Shown here in pieces: positions 1 through 10,198 of a stretch of 64,000 bases of DNA. The stretch's first letter is position 1, and each line of letters begins with the position of its first letter. The notes under the pieces are model-generated. The model ran no database searches. It was not told the origin of the DNA and saw only the letters and a list, made by a program, of their open reading frames with translations. This stretch comes from Takakia lepidozioides (taxonomy: Eukaryota; Streptophyta; Takakiopsida; Takakiales; Takakiaceae), in assembly GCA_030704615.1 (NCBI GenBank), contig CM060734.1, positions 40,874,042 through 40,938,041 of the forward strand, in the 5' to 3' direction. The position numbers and the translations under genes are program-made.

Positions 1-571
1 GAGCAAGGGTTCACCTTGAACCCTCTTTGACTAAGAAGATAACCTTGAACCAACCGTGCGCCCCAATCACTACAATTGGGTCCACCTTGGAATGCTGGCC
101 TGAGGTACGGGAACACGTCGAAGCCGCACTACGACTTCGTCCCGAGGCTACACGATTATAGTACGTGAACGGAAGCACGTAGCTTCCGCGTTAGCCCGCA
201 CTACAAGGCAACCACCTTGGTAGCGCAGTTATAGTACGCGCACGCGCCAGGTGCGCACTAGCACGTGAACTCCCAAAGAAGGCGCAAGTTTCGTTGCCCC
301 TTGGATGGGAGTCACCCGATTTTGGCACTGCGCAAACACACGATTAATCCAATTTACCTCTCCCACTTTTGTAAGCTAGCATGCATTCTACACACTAGCC
401 AACCACACCATGCATCACCATTCCAAACAAAATAGGACGCACAACATTTGGAACCCATTTCCTTTATAACAAATTTTTGTACAATACAAGTTTTTGTAAT
501 CGGATTCCTTTGCTAGCTAAGCCGGGCTAAGCATGCATTTCCTCCCCCACGCTCCAAGGTTGATGTCCCGA
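1..571 (-). other. 3' untranslated part of the chromovirus
   Basis: No long reading frame. Lies downstream of the chromodomain stop in element sense. It holds several short inverted repeats, for example around 110-150 and 165-215, and the phrase CCGCACTAC twice. There is no match to the 5' LTR seen at 5187-5907, so at least 571 bases separate the pol stop from the 3' LTR, or the end of the copy is rearranged. Confidence 0.5.
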
Positions 572-2677
572 TCAACGCTTTTTCCGCTTTTGAGATCGCC
601 CTTCGAAAACTGCAACCGCCTCGGATGCGTTTCCCATTTCTGAGGCACGCACCCAAGATGCCTCCACATGATTATAGCCCTTCCATTTGACGAGATACTC
701 CGTTTCTCGGTTCTTGAACCTCCTCGACTTAAGTACTGCCTCCACCTCGTACTCAGGTTCATTTTCATGATCCAACAGCACAGGTGGCGGACGCAACACT
801 TGATGCCGATTCGGACGCGCTTCATCTTTGAAGTAAGGCTTCAAAAAGGAGACGTGGAATACTGGATGCACCTTGTTGTTTGCCGGCAGCTCTAATTCAT
901 ACACATCCTCATTCATAACCTTCCGGATGCGAAAAGGTCCCGCATACGGAGGTACAAACTTTGGACTCACTTCCGGAGGTAGTCGGAAATTCTTGATGTT
1001 CAACCAGACCTCTGCGCCTGCCTCAAACTTCACTTCCCTCCGCTTCCGATTCGCCTGCCTTTCATACCGTTTCCTAGCTTTGGCAATGTTGTACTTTGCG
1101 AGCTTCAACAAACGCTCGCGTTCTTCCATTACCGCCGCTACTGCCGGTTCCTCAACGTCCTGGGCGGCCCAACTTGTCGGCACCAGAGGTGCTTTTCCAT
1201 AGACCAATACGAAAGGGGAAACTCCCGTTGCAGAGTGTTTTGTGTTATTATAACAAAACTCTGCCGCGTCTAGGTGTTCCATCCAATCTGATTGGTCTGC
1301 CGACACGTAATTCCGTAAGAACTGCTTCACTACGGAATTCACTCTTTCCGTTTGGCCGTCCGTCGTAGGTCGGAAGGCGGTGCTCATCTTCAGCCTCGTC
1401 CCCATCTTCTTCCAAAGTGTCCTCCAAAATTTACTCGTAAACTTTGGATCGCGGTCCGAGACAATATCCTTCGGGACTCCATGATGCTTTAAGACGTGGG
1501 CAAAGCAAAGTCGCCCTGTCTCCTGCGCCGTTGCTGTCTCCTTCGTGGGGATGAAATGGCCCATTTTACTGAACCTATCCACCACCACCATGATTGCATC
1601 GAATCCTTTTGACAGCGGCATAGTAGTCATGAAATCCATCGAGATGCTTTCCCAAGTCCCCTCTGGAATCGGCAAGGGTTGTAACAGCCCTGCTTGCTTT
1701 TTGTACTCGCTCCGGTTTTGTTGGCATGTGGTGCATGTCTTGACATACTCCTCTGCCTCCTCCCTCAGTTTGGGCCAGAAATACTCTTTCTTCAAGAGTG
1801 CCGCAGTGCGCTTGGCTCCGCCGTGGCCCGCAAGCGGGCTATCATGGCATTCTCTCAAGAGACTATCCCTGATCCCTCCCTTTGGCACGTAGAGACGTTT
1901 TTGCTTATACCGGAGCAGTCCATTTTGCAAGTGGAACTGCGATTTAACCCCCATCCTCAAGTCCTGCATCACGGACTTCGCCAGCTCGTCCTTCCGGCAA
2001 GCCTTCCGGATTTTCCTTTGGAGCGCCGTCTTGCCCTTGTACACCAACATGAGCTGTTGCTTTCTACTTAAAGCATCGGCCACCACATTGTCCCGTCCCG
2101 GTTTGTACTGGATATCCACGTCGAACACCGCCAAAGTATCTTGCCACCTAAGTTGTTTTGGGGACAACTTGGGCTGCGTGGCAATATACTTCGCCGTGAC
2201 ATTGTCCGTGAACACCTTCACTGGGTTGGAACCAACATAGTGGCGCCAAAGCTCAAGGCAATGCACCACCGCCTTCATCTCTTTTTCGTGCGTTGGCCAC
2301 CGTCGCTCCACTTCATTCAATTTCTTACTTTCGTAAGCCACTGGACGTCCATCTTGCATAAGTACACCCCCAATTGCGAAGTCCGACGCATCTGTATGAA
2401 TCTCGAACGGACGATCGAACTCCGGGATTTTCAAAACTGGAGCCTCCGCCATCCGCTGCTTCAATTCAGCAAAAGCTTGGCCACAAAAGGTGTTCCATCC
2501 CCACACTTTGGATTTACACAGAAGGTCCGACAGCGGCCCCGCGATCTTGGCGAAATTTCTCACATACTTCCGGTAATATGAGGCAAGTCCTAGGAAGGAT
2601 CGCACTCCCGGAACCGAAGTCGGAGGCTCCCAGTCCAAGATCGCCCTCACCTTTCTGTCATCCATTTTTGATCCCAT
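572..2677 (-). CDS. Pol: RNase H, integrase and chromodomain
   Basis: A 701-residue frame. It begins with the end of the RT connection region, then RNase H (the catalytic stretch [14 protein letters not shown] near residue 90). Next comes an integrase zinc finger ([10 protein letters not shown], then CTTC), the integrase core (DFMTTMP for the first Asp, SDRDPKFTS for the second, DGQTERVN for the Glu) and a C-terminal chromodomain with EYLVKWKGY and ASWV. In the cell this part would degrade the RNA template, insert the cDNA and, through the chromodomain, direct it to methylated histone H3. The frame is continuous with RT in the ancestor; a single extra A in a run of five on the coding strand at about 2667 separates them. 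Confidence 0.93.
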   Translation of the reverse strand: MGSKMDDRKVRAILDWEPPTSVPGVRSFLGLASYYRKYVRNFAKIAGPLSDLLCKSKVWGWNTFCGQAFAELKQRMAEAPVLKIPEFDRPFEIHTDASDFAIGGVLMQDGRPVAYESKKLNEVERRWPTHEKEMKAVVHCLELWRHYVGSNPVKVFTDNVTAKYIATQPKLSPKQLRWQDTLAVFDVDIQYKPGRDNVVADALSRKQQLMLVYKGKTALQRKIRKACRKDELAKSVMQDLRMGVKSQFHLQNGLLRYKQKRLYVPKGGIRDSLLRECHDSPLAGHGGAKRTAALLKKEYFWPKLREEAEEYVKTCTTCQQNRSEYKKQAGLLQPLPIPEGTWESISMDFMTTMPLSKGFDAIMVVVDRFSKMGHFIPTKETATAQETGRLCFAHVLKHHGVPKDIVSDRDPKFTSKFWRTLWKKMGTRLKMSTAFRPTTDGQTERVNSVVKQFLRNYVSADQSDWMEHLDAAEFCYNNTKHSATGVSPFVLVYGKAPLVPTSWAAQDVEEPAVAAVMEERERLLKLAKYNIAKARKRYERQANRKRREVKFEAGAEVWLNIKNFRLPPEVSPKFVPPYAGPFRIRKVMNEDVYELELPANNKVHPVFHVSFLKPYFKDEARPNRHQVLRPPPVLLDHENEPEYEVEAVLKSRRFKNRETEYLVKWKGYNHVEASWVRASEMGNASEAVAVFEGRSQKRKKR

Positions 2678-3662
2678 CTTGTGTAATCACATGTCCCAGG
2701 AACTCCACTTTCGTGACCCCGAATTTGCACTTTGAAGCTTTGGCATACAGCTTCCCTTCTCGCAATTTTTGGAACACCCTTTTGTGGTGCTCCAGGTGCT
2801 CCTCCGTTGTTTTCGAGTACACCAAGATGTCGTCGATGTACACGATCACAAAGTCGTCCAACCACTCCTGAAAAAGGCTGTTCATCAGCGTGCTAAAGGT
2901 CGCTGGTGCATTGGTGAGCCCAAAAGGCATCACCAAGAACTCAAATGAACCATACCTTGTCATGCACGCGGTCTTCTCCTCATCTCCTTCCGCCACTCGG
3001 ATTTGATGATAGCCGGAGCGCAGATCGATCCGGCTGAAATACTTCGCTCCTGCCAACCGATCAAAGAGGTCGTCGATCCTTGGCAAAAGATACCGGTTTT
3101 TGATAGTCATCTTATTCAAAGCCCTGTAATCGATACACATCCGCAGCGTCCCATCCTTCTTGTCTGCGAATAGCACCGGGGCTCCGTAAGGTGACTTACT
3201 CGGCCGGTTGTACCCCTTTGACATTAGATCCTTGAGCTGAGTCTTCAGCTCGACCAACTCTCTGTGGCTCAACCGGTAGGGCGCCTTGGCAGGCGGTTCC
3301 GATCCCGGTATCACCTCAATCTTGTGGTCAACTCCTCTTCGCGGTGGCAAGCCGCTTGGCAAATCCTCCGGCATCACATCCTGGTATTTCTTCAAAATCC
3401 CCTTGATCCAATCTGGGCTCGGCTCCCCATCGCCTTCTCCCTTCACTTGTCTTACGTAAAGCAAAAACTGGGGCTCGTGTGACTCCTCCACGGCCCATTC
3501 TCTTGCTGACAGGAAGTTTATTCGCCCTCCCACGGGTTTGGGCGTTTCCGACACTCGTAAGACTTCGCCACCATTCCCACATGGCAGCGTGACTACTCTC
3601 TTGCGGCCATCTATGACCGCTCCGGATTTGCTCAAGAATGTCATCCCCAAAATGAGATCCAC
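2658..3662 (-). CDS. Pol: protease C-terminus and reverse transcriptase
   Basis: 334 residues. The first 30 residues ([18 protein letters not shown]) are the C-terminal half of the retropepsin. The RT domain follows, with a fingers motif ([16 protein letters not shown]), palm motif ([15 protein letters not shown]) and the catalytic YIDD in [11 protein letters not shown]. It ends with the LGHVI segment just before the homopolymer frameshift. The frame opens directly after the TGA at 3663-3665 and shares its phase with gag, so the true protein is one gag-pro-pol chain broken by that stop. The start codon here would be GTG and is not a real initiation site. Confidence 0.92.
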   Translation of the reverse strand: MDLILGMTFLSKSGAVIDGRKRVVTLPCGNGGEVLRVSETPKPVGGRINFLSAREWAVEESHEPQFLLYVRQVKGEGDGEPSPDWIKGILKKYQDVMPEDLPSGLPPRRGVDHKIEVIPGSEPPAKAPYRLSHRELVELKTQLKDLMSKGYNRPSKSPYGAPVLFADKKDGTLRMCIDYRALNKMTIKNRYLLPRIDDLFDRLAGAKYFSRIDLRSGYHQIRVAEGDEEKTACMTRYGSFEFLVMPFGLTNAPATFSTLMNSLFQEWLDDFVIVYIDDILVYSKTTEEHLEHHKRVFQKLREGKLYAKASKCKFGVTKVEFLGHVITQDGIKNG

Positions 3663-5131
3663 TCAATCGATCTCGCAGACGGTGAAGTTCTCACGTCCCT
3701 CCCAACTCCCCAGTTGAAGAAGAACATCGAACGCCAACCTCGTCGCCAATTGCGGTTCTCCCTTGGCAGAACGCACCTCAATAGAGGCCCCTACGTCACT
3801 TGTCGGGAGTCCCAGCTTTTGTGCCGTTGCCGGTGTCATGAAGGAGTGCGACGCTCCTGTGTCCACCAACAATGACACATTAGTTCCGGATATTATCCCA
3901 TCCACGAATAGCAATTGACTCCCTTTACGTAAGGCGCCAATTTCCTGATACAACTCACAAGAAAATTTGCCTACCTTGCAACTGACGACCACCGCTTCCA
4001 CCAAGCGACTGATGGTATCTTCCGACAGCTCTGTGGTTGCCCGAGTCATGTTCAATTGCCGGGGCTTCGTGCACTTCTTGGCCATGTGCCCGGGCTCCCC
4101 GCAATTGAAACACACCCCATCAAAGGTCGCCTTCTGTCCGCCATAGGCCGCTCCACCCACTTTTCCTTTCGAAGCACCGGGTGTTGCCTTGACTTGTGAA
4201 GGCCCTCCCTTCGATTTCCACGTGCCATTGTCGCCGCGTGGCCTATCCCACTTCTTTTCCGGTCGGAAGGAGTCACCTTCCCGCCGGATCTTCTTGTGGT
4301 TCAGCTCCGTACGGCCTTGTCTTTCACCCCTAGGGACATCCGAGAAACATTCAGCCCTCTCAATTGCCTCGTTCAAAGTCTTGGGTGGCTTCTCCGCCAA
4401 CTTCCGCCTGGCCCATGGGGCCAGTCCCGCCACAAAGTTGAAGACCATTTCTGGTTCTGCCATGTCCGCGACTTTGAGCAACAGCACATTGAAAGCCTGG
4501 ACATATCCCCGAATGTCATCTGTTTGCTTCAAATTCCTCATCTTGTCCCGGGCGAGCCAGGACGCGTTGAGGGGCACAAACTGTCTCTTCATCAATTCCT
4601 TGAACCCACTCCTGTTCAAGGTTTCCGGGCTTGGACCTCGGTCGTGAAGGCGTTTCTGCCACCATTGTTGAGCATAGCCCCTCAAATAGGTGGGAGCCAC
4701 TTCCACCCGATCCTCGTCACTCAACTTGGCCGCCCGGAAGTACTGCTCTAGCTCCAGGAGCCAGGTGTTGAGTGCCTTCCGATTTTGGACGCCCTCGAAG
4801 GTGCCGGGTTCCTTAGGCTTCACCTTAAACTTTGCCTTAGTGGAAGTGGCATTAGCCGCCTTCAACACGTCTTTCAACGTCCCGCCAAACTGCGCCAACA
4901 ACCCTTCCCAAAAGGCTGCCGGCATGGGAGGCATCTGTTGGTCGGTCGGAGCTCTCAGGGATTCCTCGGGCTCCGACTCCTCGGATTCCTCCCGCTCTTG
5001 AGCGGCCTCGTTTTCGAAACATGCATCGCTTCCTCAAACGGCCGCCTCGGTGACACGTCGCCCCCATCGGGCTCACCGGGATCATCATCTTTTGGGCCGT
5101 TCCGCTTTCGCTTTGGCTTGCCTGACCCCAT
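3663..5131 (-). CDS. Gag with CCHC knuckle and retropepsin N-terminus
   Basis: The likely Gag start is the ATG at 5129-5131, giving a basic then acidic N-terminus (MGSGKPKRKR). A frameshift near 5010-5020 shifts to the frame that is open from 4934 to 3663. That frame has the Gag capsid-like region (WLLELEQYFRAAKL, YAQQWWQKRL), a basic stretch, one CCHC zinc knuckle (CFNCGEPGHMAKKC) and the protease active site (LLVDTGASHS). It ends at a TGA within the protease fold, because the expected flap and C-terminal strand continue right after it in the same phase. The stop is best explained as CGA to TGA, a CpG transition. Confidence 0.9.
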
Positions 5132-5172
5132 GATGAGGCCAATCCCAAGGACGATCGCGTACTGAACTCTAA

Positions 5173-5184
5173 GCTCTGATACCA
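5173..5184 (-). other. Primer binding site, initiator tRNA-Met
   Basis: Minus strand reads TGGTATCAGAGC, the standard plant retrotransposon primer site complementary to the 3' end of initiator tRNA-Met. It lies two bases inside the LTR edge at 5187. Confidence 0.9.
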
Positions 5185-5186
5185 AG

Positions 5187-5907
5187 TGTCGCGCACCTCA
5201 TTTCGGTAATCTCCCCTTCAAGTCATAGTTACTCGCTTTGATGCGCGCGCCTGACTCCCAACCTGGCCGCCGGGCCAACTTGGAGCTTCGGCTGCTCACC
5301 GGGACATAACGGTCCCCCCTTCGATCTCCGAAAGACCCTCCACCAATTTGGGCCTAGTGGGAATTCCCTTTGGTAGATGGCAGTCCGGAACAGCTCCCCA
5401 CTCTTTGGTCGCTTTCCGGCTCGCTCGCTTATTCACTAGTTTTTGGTCACCAATGGGCTTGCACCGTTCTCGGGGTTACTACTCCCCTTATATATACTTC
5501 TGTAGCTGTCCGCGGGGGTTCCACAAACAGCCATGCCATTTTATGGTGAACCACCACGAAGACCCTCGACTCCCGGCGGTGAGTCGCGGTGAGTCTTGGC
5601 CCACTCACCGCGGCGACCGTGATGAGTCCCAAGACTCCCCACGACTCCCACCTCGAGGTCTCCACCTCATGGTGAGTCCTATACCACCCCCACTAAGTCC
5701 CGCTAAGCTACCACCACCCCTTGTGGAGCCACCCCCACCGCAACCCGGTGTGCGGGGCTCCACCTAGTGAGCGCCTCCGCTTCCTTGAGTGCCTTGGGCA
5801 CTCAAGGGTGCTTCAGCCCCCCATACCTATCGCTGCCGCTGCCCCCACCACAGGGGCAGCCCCTCATGTGTCCCGACCCCCTGCCCTCAAGGCAAAGGGC
5901 CGCGACA
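5187..5907 (-). repeat. 5' LTR of the chromovirus
   Basis: 721 bp bounded by TGTCGCG and its inverse CGCGACA, with the primer site adjoining the inner edge. This matches the TG...CA rule. The 3' partner LTR is outside the window, so insertion age cannot be estimated. Confidence 0.85.
5487..5497 (-). promoter_or_regulatory. TATA box in the 5' LTR
   Basis: Minus strand TATATATAAGGGG in the middle of the LTR, placed correctly to drive genomic RNA toward gag. Inference from sequence and position only. Confidence 0.6.
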
Positions 5908-5937
5908 CATAATGTGTTAAGTAAAGTTGACAACTAG

Positions 5938-6118
5938 CATGTAGCCCAGTGGTAATGGGCACATACCACGTTGGATGTGGTTGTGGGTTCAAACCACGGT
6001 CTAGTGTGTCATGAAGGTGTCCACCTTCCTAGCGGAAGGCAGTAGCCCTTCGGGGTGAAGTGACTCCATAAGTTACGCTTCCTTTGGGAGGCGTCATATA
6101 TATATATATATATATATA
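5938..6118 (+). repeat. tRNA-derived SINE, copy 1, with (TA)n tail
   Basis: Contains an RNA polymerase III A box (TAGCCCAGTGGTAATGGG, 5942-5959) and a B box (GGGTTCAAACC, 5985-5995) at tRNA-like spacing. About 95 bp is clearly shared with 40978-41072. It ends in a TA microsatellite (6096-6118). No coding potential. Confidence 0.75.
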
Positions 6119-6122
6119 AAGT

Positions 6123-6231
6123 AAAGTCTTGCAACAAAGGCTTTACGCGATTCAAGATTCCATAGCCCCGAGGGCGGTAGCCCGATTGCGTGGGAATCTT
6201 GATTCGCATAAAGCCCAAGTTACAGGACTTT
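6123..6231. repeat. Long imperfect hairpin, 39-bp arms
   Basis: Arms 6123-6161 and 6193-6231 are near inverse complements, with the inner 23 bp of each differing at only two positions. The loop is 31 nt. It directly follows the SINE's TA tail, so it may be part of that element or a foldback/MITE-like insertion. Confidence 0.7.
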
Positions 6232-7044
6232 AACTCACGGAGGAACTGCATTGTAGACCGTGTGAAAAGAAAACTACCTGCCTATCTGTCCCTAATCCGA
6301 GATTACGGCCCCAGCCCATGGGCTCCACTGCGTAACAGGACAAGCATGATTTTATTCTATTTAAAGCCCACCAAAACTACACTAGCTAGAGTTTTTACGA
6401 CCTAGTACTAGGGTTGACATGTGTATCAGACTTACGATAATCTCATGTAGATTTACATTTGCTCATTTGAGTATGTCATGTGTCACTCATATATTTATCC
6501 ATTGTTCATTACACAGATCAACCTATATGTGTGTGTAAGAGCATCTCCACCCTCGAGGCTGAAAGATTCCCTATAACGCCAAAGATCGCATGATCGATTC
6601 AAGTCTATTGGGTTCTGTGACGTGGCAGCCCCGACTCACGCACAGCCTGGCTCTTGAATCGCCATGCTATCTCGGCTCACCTCTTCCCGCCATAGCCAGC
6701 AGTTTCCCGCCGTTGCTTTGCTGGTTGGTCCTTCGCAATGCCCATCGATTGCTGCAGTTGGAGTTCCAGTATGCTTGACAATTCTCCCTTGGCAGCTCAA
6801 TACTCCCCTTTGCCTTGCACCACGTCATGCTACAGGTACAATGTCCAGGACTCAAGGCAAGAAGCTGTTAATGATAGAATACAAGCTGAGATTAGGGCAC
6901 TACATCATGCACATTTTTTTTATTGGGGTTCCTTAGTATAAGATTTTTTGTTGGACTCCTAATGTTGCTAATTGTTTCCTTGACATGTTGTTGACTAGCT
7001 AAATATTTCATTGGTTTGGTGTCTTGGATTGGACGGCGACGTCA
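6232..7044. other. Intergenic, no gene seen
   Basis: Only short frames; nothing recognised in translation. AT-rich stretches with a T run near 6914-6922. Confidence 0.5.
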
Positions 7045-7235
7045 TTGTCGTGCGCATACATATCGCTACACAACTACATCGCTGTCCAAAACCACACAAC
7101 ACATGTGCACACCACACACTAGTATACCACTAGTCCACCACTAGTCCAGCCACTAGTCCAACCACTAGGCTACAACTAGTTAGTCACTAGGCTGTCACTA
7201 TGCTGCCCACTATGGCAGTCACTAGTCCACACAAT
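7045..7235. repeat. Repeat R, copy 1 (outer)
   Basis: About 191 bp, nearly identical to 7563-7741 apart from a 12-bp difference (an extra CACTATGCTGCC-like stretch here). Begins TTGTCGTGCGC and ends CCACACAAT. The middle is made of CACTAGTCCA-like decamers. Confidence 0.85.
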
Positions 7236-7561
7236 GATAAAGAAGAAGAATACAAGCACAAGCTCATGCGAGCTCACAAAGCTGAAGCATAAACTCATGC
7301 ATATATAACCTTATCACTCAAATACAAGTCAAGCCAAGTGCACCCCACGCCATGGGGAATCCACACTACGGCGCCATAACTAGGCGCGATGAGGCTCAAC
7401 TCGAGAAAGATGAGCCTTCCGCGCTTGCCGTGAAGATAACCACTCCAGGGCCTAAATCTGCCTTAACCCCTGGATTGACACTTGGGCCAATCCCAAATGT
7501 CAATATGTAAAAGCTAGCTATTTCCTAGCTAGTTTCACACTAGTGGTAAAATAACTTGACA
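7235..7561 (-). repeat. LTR-like repeat L, copy 1
   Basis: 327 bp starting TGATAAAG and ending TTGACA. Nearly identical and the same length as 17674-18000. Bounded by TG and CA. On the minus strand it has TATATAT near 7300-7310. It is sandwiched between the two R copies. Confidence 0.85.
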
Positions 7562-7562
7562 G

Positions 7563-7741
7563 TTGTCGTGCGCATACATATCGCTACACAACTACATCGC
7601 TGTCCAAAACCACACAACACATGTGCACACCACACACTAGTATACCACTAGTCCACCACTAGTCCAGCCACTAGTCCAACCACTAGGCTACAACTAGTCA
7701 GTCACTAGGCTGCCACTATGGCAGTCACTAGTCCACACAAT
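7563..7741. repeat. Repeat R, copy 2 (inner)
   Basis: 179 bp, the inner twin of 7045-7235. Its high-coordinate end abuts the purine tract at 7742-7750, the position expected for a 3' LTR edge in element sense. R may therefore be the U3 start of the methyltransferase element's LTR. Confidence 0.8.
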
Positions 7742-7750
7742 CGCCCCCCT
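7742..7750 (-). other. Polypurine tract
   Basis: Minus strand AGGGGGGCGA directly before repeat R. Polypurine tracts prime plus-strand DNA synthesis at the inner edge of a 3' LTR. Confidence 0.55.
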
Positions 7751-8000
7751 AGCTGGTGCTTAGGTCCCTCTAAGTCCAGGTAGCCACAAGATGTGATAGT
7801 GACCATAGCCTCACTAAAGTCCTCCACCATTATCCCTACTACACTCAAACTCGATAGATCAAGAGGCCGGGTGCAAGAGTTGCCCCATTATTAGTCGTCG
7901 TCTTGCAACCTGTGAACTTGAGCTTGGGATCTCATGTATTGACTCCTATGAGCTTGGCCTCCCATGTCTTGTTAGCTGCTTCCAGTCATGTCCACTGCCA

Positions 8001-8144
8001 CTATCCCAAGCAGTGTGGACACAACCAATCTCCGTTAGGAACCTTCTCAAGAGGTGGTGTCAAGCATCCCATATGTCAACCCCTTGAGCATCGATCACAC
8101 ACCAGCATGGTGGCTGCCCCTTTGGCAGACCCACAGAGCATGCA
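8001..8144 (-). other. PHD finger at the end of the integrase polyprotein
   Basis: Minus-strand translation in the integrase frame gives a complete PHD zinc pattern: CMLC, then CDRC eleven residues later, an expected W now TGA (8076-8078), HMGC, and DWLCPHC, ending LG and a stop at 8001-8003. The spacing is C-x2-C-x11-C-x2-C-x4-H-x2-C ... W-x-C-x2-C. PHD fingers read the histone H3 tail and its methylation. In chromoviruses a chromodomain normally sits in this place. The lost residue is the Trp just before the zinc-binding His. Confidence 0.85.
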
Positions 8145-8705
8145 CCTCAAACCTGCAGGTACCACTGCCAAGTTTGGGTCAACTCTGCCATCGACATTGG
8201 GAAGGTGACATGGCGCACAATTACGCACATGGTCCTTCCAAGTCATGCCATCCCGACCCTCCAAGATCAGGACCCCTGAGGGCAACACCTCTCGAACCCT
8301 CAGAATAACACGCCCTGCAGTAACATCCAGAGTCGTAGGAGCAGTCTGCTGCAAATAAACATAGTCACCAGGGCTAAACCTTCAAACCCCAGGACGATAT
8401 CCTCCACCACGTATAGTGGCATACCTCAACGTATCACGGTGCTATGCAATGGCAAGGTTCTCAAAAGCCATGGGCATGACTTTCTTGAACAATTCTGCAC
8501 GCTGATCACATGCACGTACCCACACGTCCGGATCGTCAAGGTTAAGGACTTGAGCAGTGTCCCTACGAATGGCTGCAGGCAAATCCGGCTCTCGGCCAAA
8601 GAGAAGGAAATATGGTGAGAAGGAGGCAAGTGATGCTTGTTTGTTGAACCTGTAGCCCATGGCTAACCAAGGAACCTGAAGATCCCAATCTCCTAGGTGT
8701 CCCTT
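8145..8705 (-). pseudogene. Integrase C-terminal region
   Basis: Same reading frame as the integrase core above and the PHD finger below, interrupted by stops at 8706-8708 (TAG), 8442-8444 (TAG) and 8382-8384 (TGA). It holds the expected SPYFLLFGREPDLPA segment, typical of Ty3 integrases after the core, and an SPGDYVYLQ beta-barrel start (the GPY/F-like or SH3-like C-terminal domain). CAG or CGA is the plausible parent codon of each stop. Confidence 0.8.
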
Positions 8706-9722
8706 CTACAAGCCATACTTGCGCAAACCCCTCTTCACCGTCTGAACAACTCTCTCTGCCAAGCCATCGGCCTCAGGATGATCCCGAGAAGTGGTGCGGT
8801 GGTCTATCAAGGCTTTATCACACAAAGCCTGAAACTCCCCCAAGAACTCTCTCCCTTGGTCCGTGAGTACCTCAGCTGGAGCACCAAATCGGCTAAGCAT
8901 ACGATCCAAGAATGCATACGCAACCCCCTTACTAACCTTGTCAGGCAATGGAACCAACTCAATCCACTTGGAGAAGTGCTCCACCATCACCAACACATAT
9001 CTGTGGTGGCGCATAGTCAGTGGCAACGGTCCTACGAAGTCAAGACTCCACCTGTAGCCTAATCCCATGATTGGTAAAGGATGCAACTGTGGTGTAGGGG
9101 TGTTGAATGAAGCACGCACCCTGTCACACACCATGCACCTAGCCACGAACTGTTGCACCTCTGTATGCATACCACGCCACCAATACTGCCCCTGCAGTAA
9201 ACTGTGAGTGCGTCGCACTCCAAAATGCCTCAACTCCTCATGGGCATGCCGCACTAACCGTGCACGCTGTGTGGGGTGAGGCACAATCCTCACCCGACCA
9301 TCCTCCCACACTCGAAATAGGTGTATTCCCTCCCACTTAAACCTCTTGGCTCGTTGTAGGATCCGATCCCTCTCCCTGGCAGTCACAGTGGCTGTCGTGT
9401 CTCCCGTGCGGAGGTAGTCCAACACAGCCGAATCCTCATGTATATCTCTGGCACCACCTGGCTCATCACTAGCCTCAGGGTCCTCAGACACTCCGTCTAC
9501 AGTCATCCCTGTTGTAGGTCCAACCAGACCTTCCGATGCCAAGATACACAAAAATGCAGATGCGTGCCATCCCGACATCATCTCCTCGTCCGTCTCACCA
9601 TGCCACCGAGCTCCAGTGTCATCTTGCTGGCTCGTGCGTGGATTGCGACTCAATCCATCCGCATCCTTATTGACCAAACCCGGTCGATGCACAACGTGAA
9701 CATGTCTCTCATGCTCCTCCAC
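8706..9722 (-). pseudogene. RNase H tail, integrase zinc finger and catalytic core
   Basis: 338 residues. The first 25 (VVHRPGLVNKDADGLSRNP) are the end of an RNase H domain; the rest of RNase H is absent. An insert of about 100 residues follows. Then comes the integrase HHCC finger (HFGVRRTHSLL, CMVCDR) and core with LDFVGPLP, LTDQGREF and DHPEADGLAERVVQ supplying the D, D and E residues. The core reads intact up to the TAG at 8706. Upstream, the same frame runs back to about 9860 with one TGA near EDN/EPDIGP. Confidence 0.88.
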
Positions 9723-10190
9723 CGTAGCACGAGAGGCAAAGCAATTCCTGCAAGCCTCAGGAACCGCCGTATACGTCGTCTCTCTCCTCTAGTGACAATA
9801 GGTCCAATGTCAGGCTCTCAATTGTCCTCCGTAACTGCAACCTTAAGGCCAGCAGACTTAGAGGTAGAGGACGCGTCCCGTGGTTGCTATGCTGCAACCT
9901 CTTGAGCAGTACTCTCTGCCTGCTCAGTCAATGACAAGACCTCATCCTGCCCCATCATCTCATCATTGAGGACCTCCTCAACCCGAGAAGAATCCCCAAC
10001 TTCATCTATCACAGCTGCCTTGGCTGCCAACCCCCTCTGAACCTCGAGCACCTCCCACGTGTGCCATAGATGACTACGCCCTGTGGTCCTCACCGGCTCG
10101 CCCCCACTCACTGCCTGTACCGTCTCGGTAGGCGAGAGGACCATCGAGGGAAGTGTACTCCGCACTCTGCGTTGCTCAGCCATAGACAAG
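9723..10190 (-). pseudogene. Linker after the methyltransferase; RT missing
   Basis: Low-complexity, acidic translations (for example SRVEEVLNDEMMGQDEV) without any RT motif; no YIDD or YADD-type signature on the minus strand anywhere in 8000-14041. In an intact Ty3 element, RT and RNase H, about 450 residues, would lie here. Either a deletion removed them from this copy or the family depends on another element's RT. Confidence 0.6.
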
Positions 10191-10198
10191 CTGATAAT

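Larger units (their letters stand above)
1..5907 (-). mobile_element. Ty3 chromovirus, 5' part to chromodomain; 3' LTR outside window
   Basis: A minus-strand LTR retrotransposon. In element order it has a 5' LTR (5187-5907), a tRNA-Met primer site (5173-5184), gag with a CCHC knuckle, aspartic protease, reverse transcriptase, RNase H, integrase and a C-terminal chromodomain. That order (RT-RH-IN) and the chromodomain place it in the chromovirus branch of Ty3/Gypsy. Three lesions are visible: a frameshift near 5010-5020 in gag, an in-frame TGA at 3663-3665 inside the protease, and a one-base frameshift at about 2667 between RT and RNase H. The 3' LTR is not seen and must lie before base 1. The copy looks young but defective. 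Confidence 0.93.

Noticed and set aside
5942-5995. tRNA gene
   Set aside because: Has Pol III boxes but no acceptor or anticodon stem pairing, and is repeated elsewhere with a tail; a SINE fits better.
6541-6960. MITE beginning GAGCATCTCCA
   Set aside because: The start resembles some plant MITE ends, but no inverted partner was found within 500 bp.
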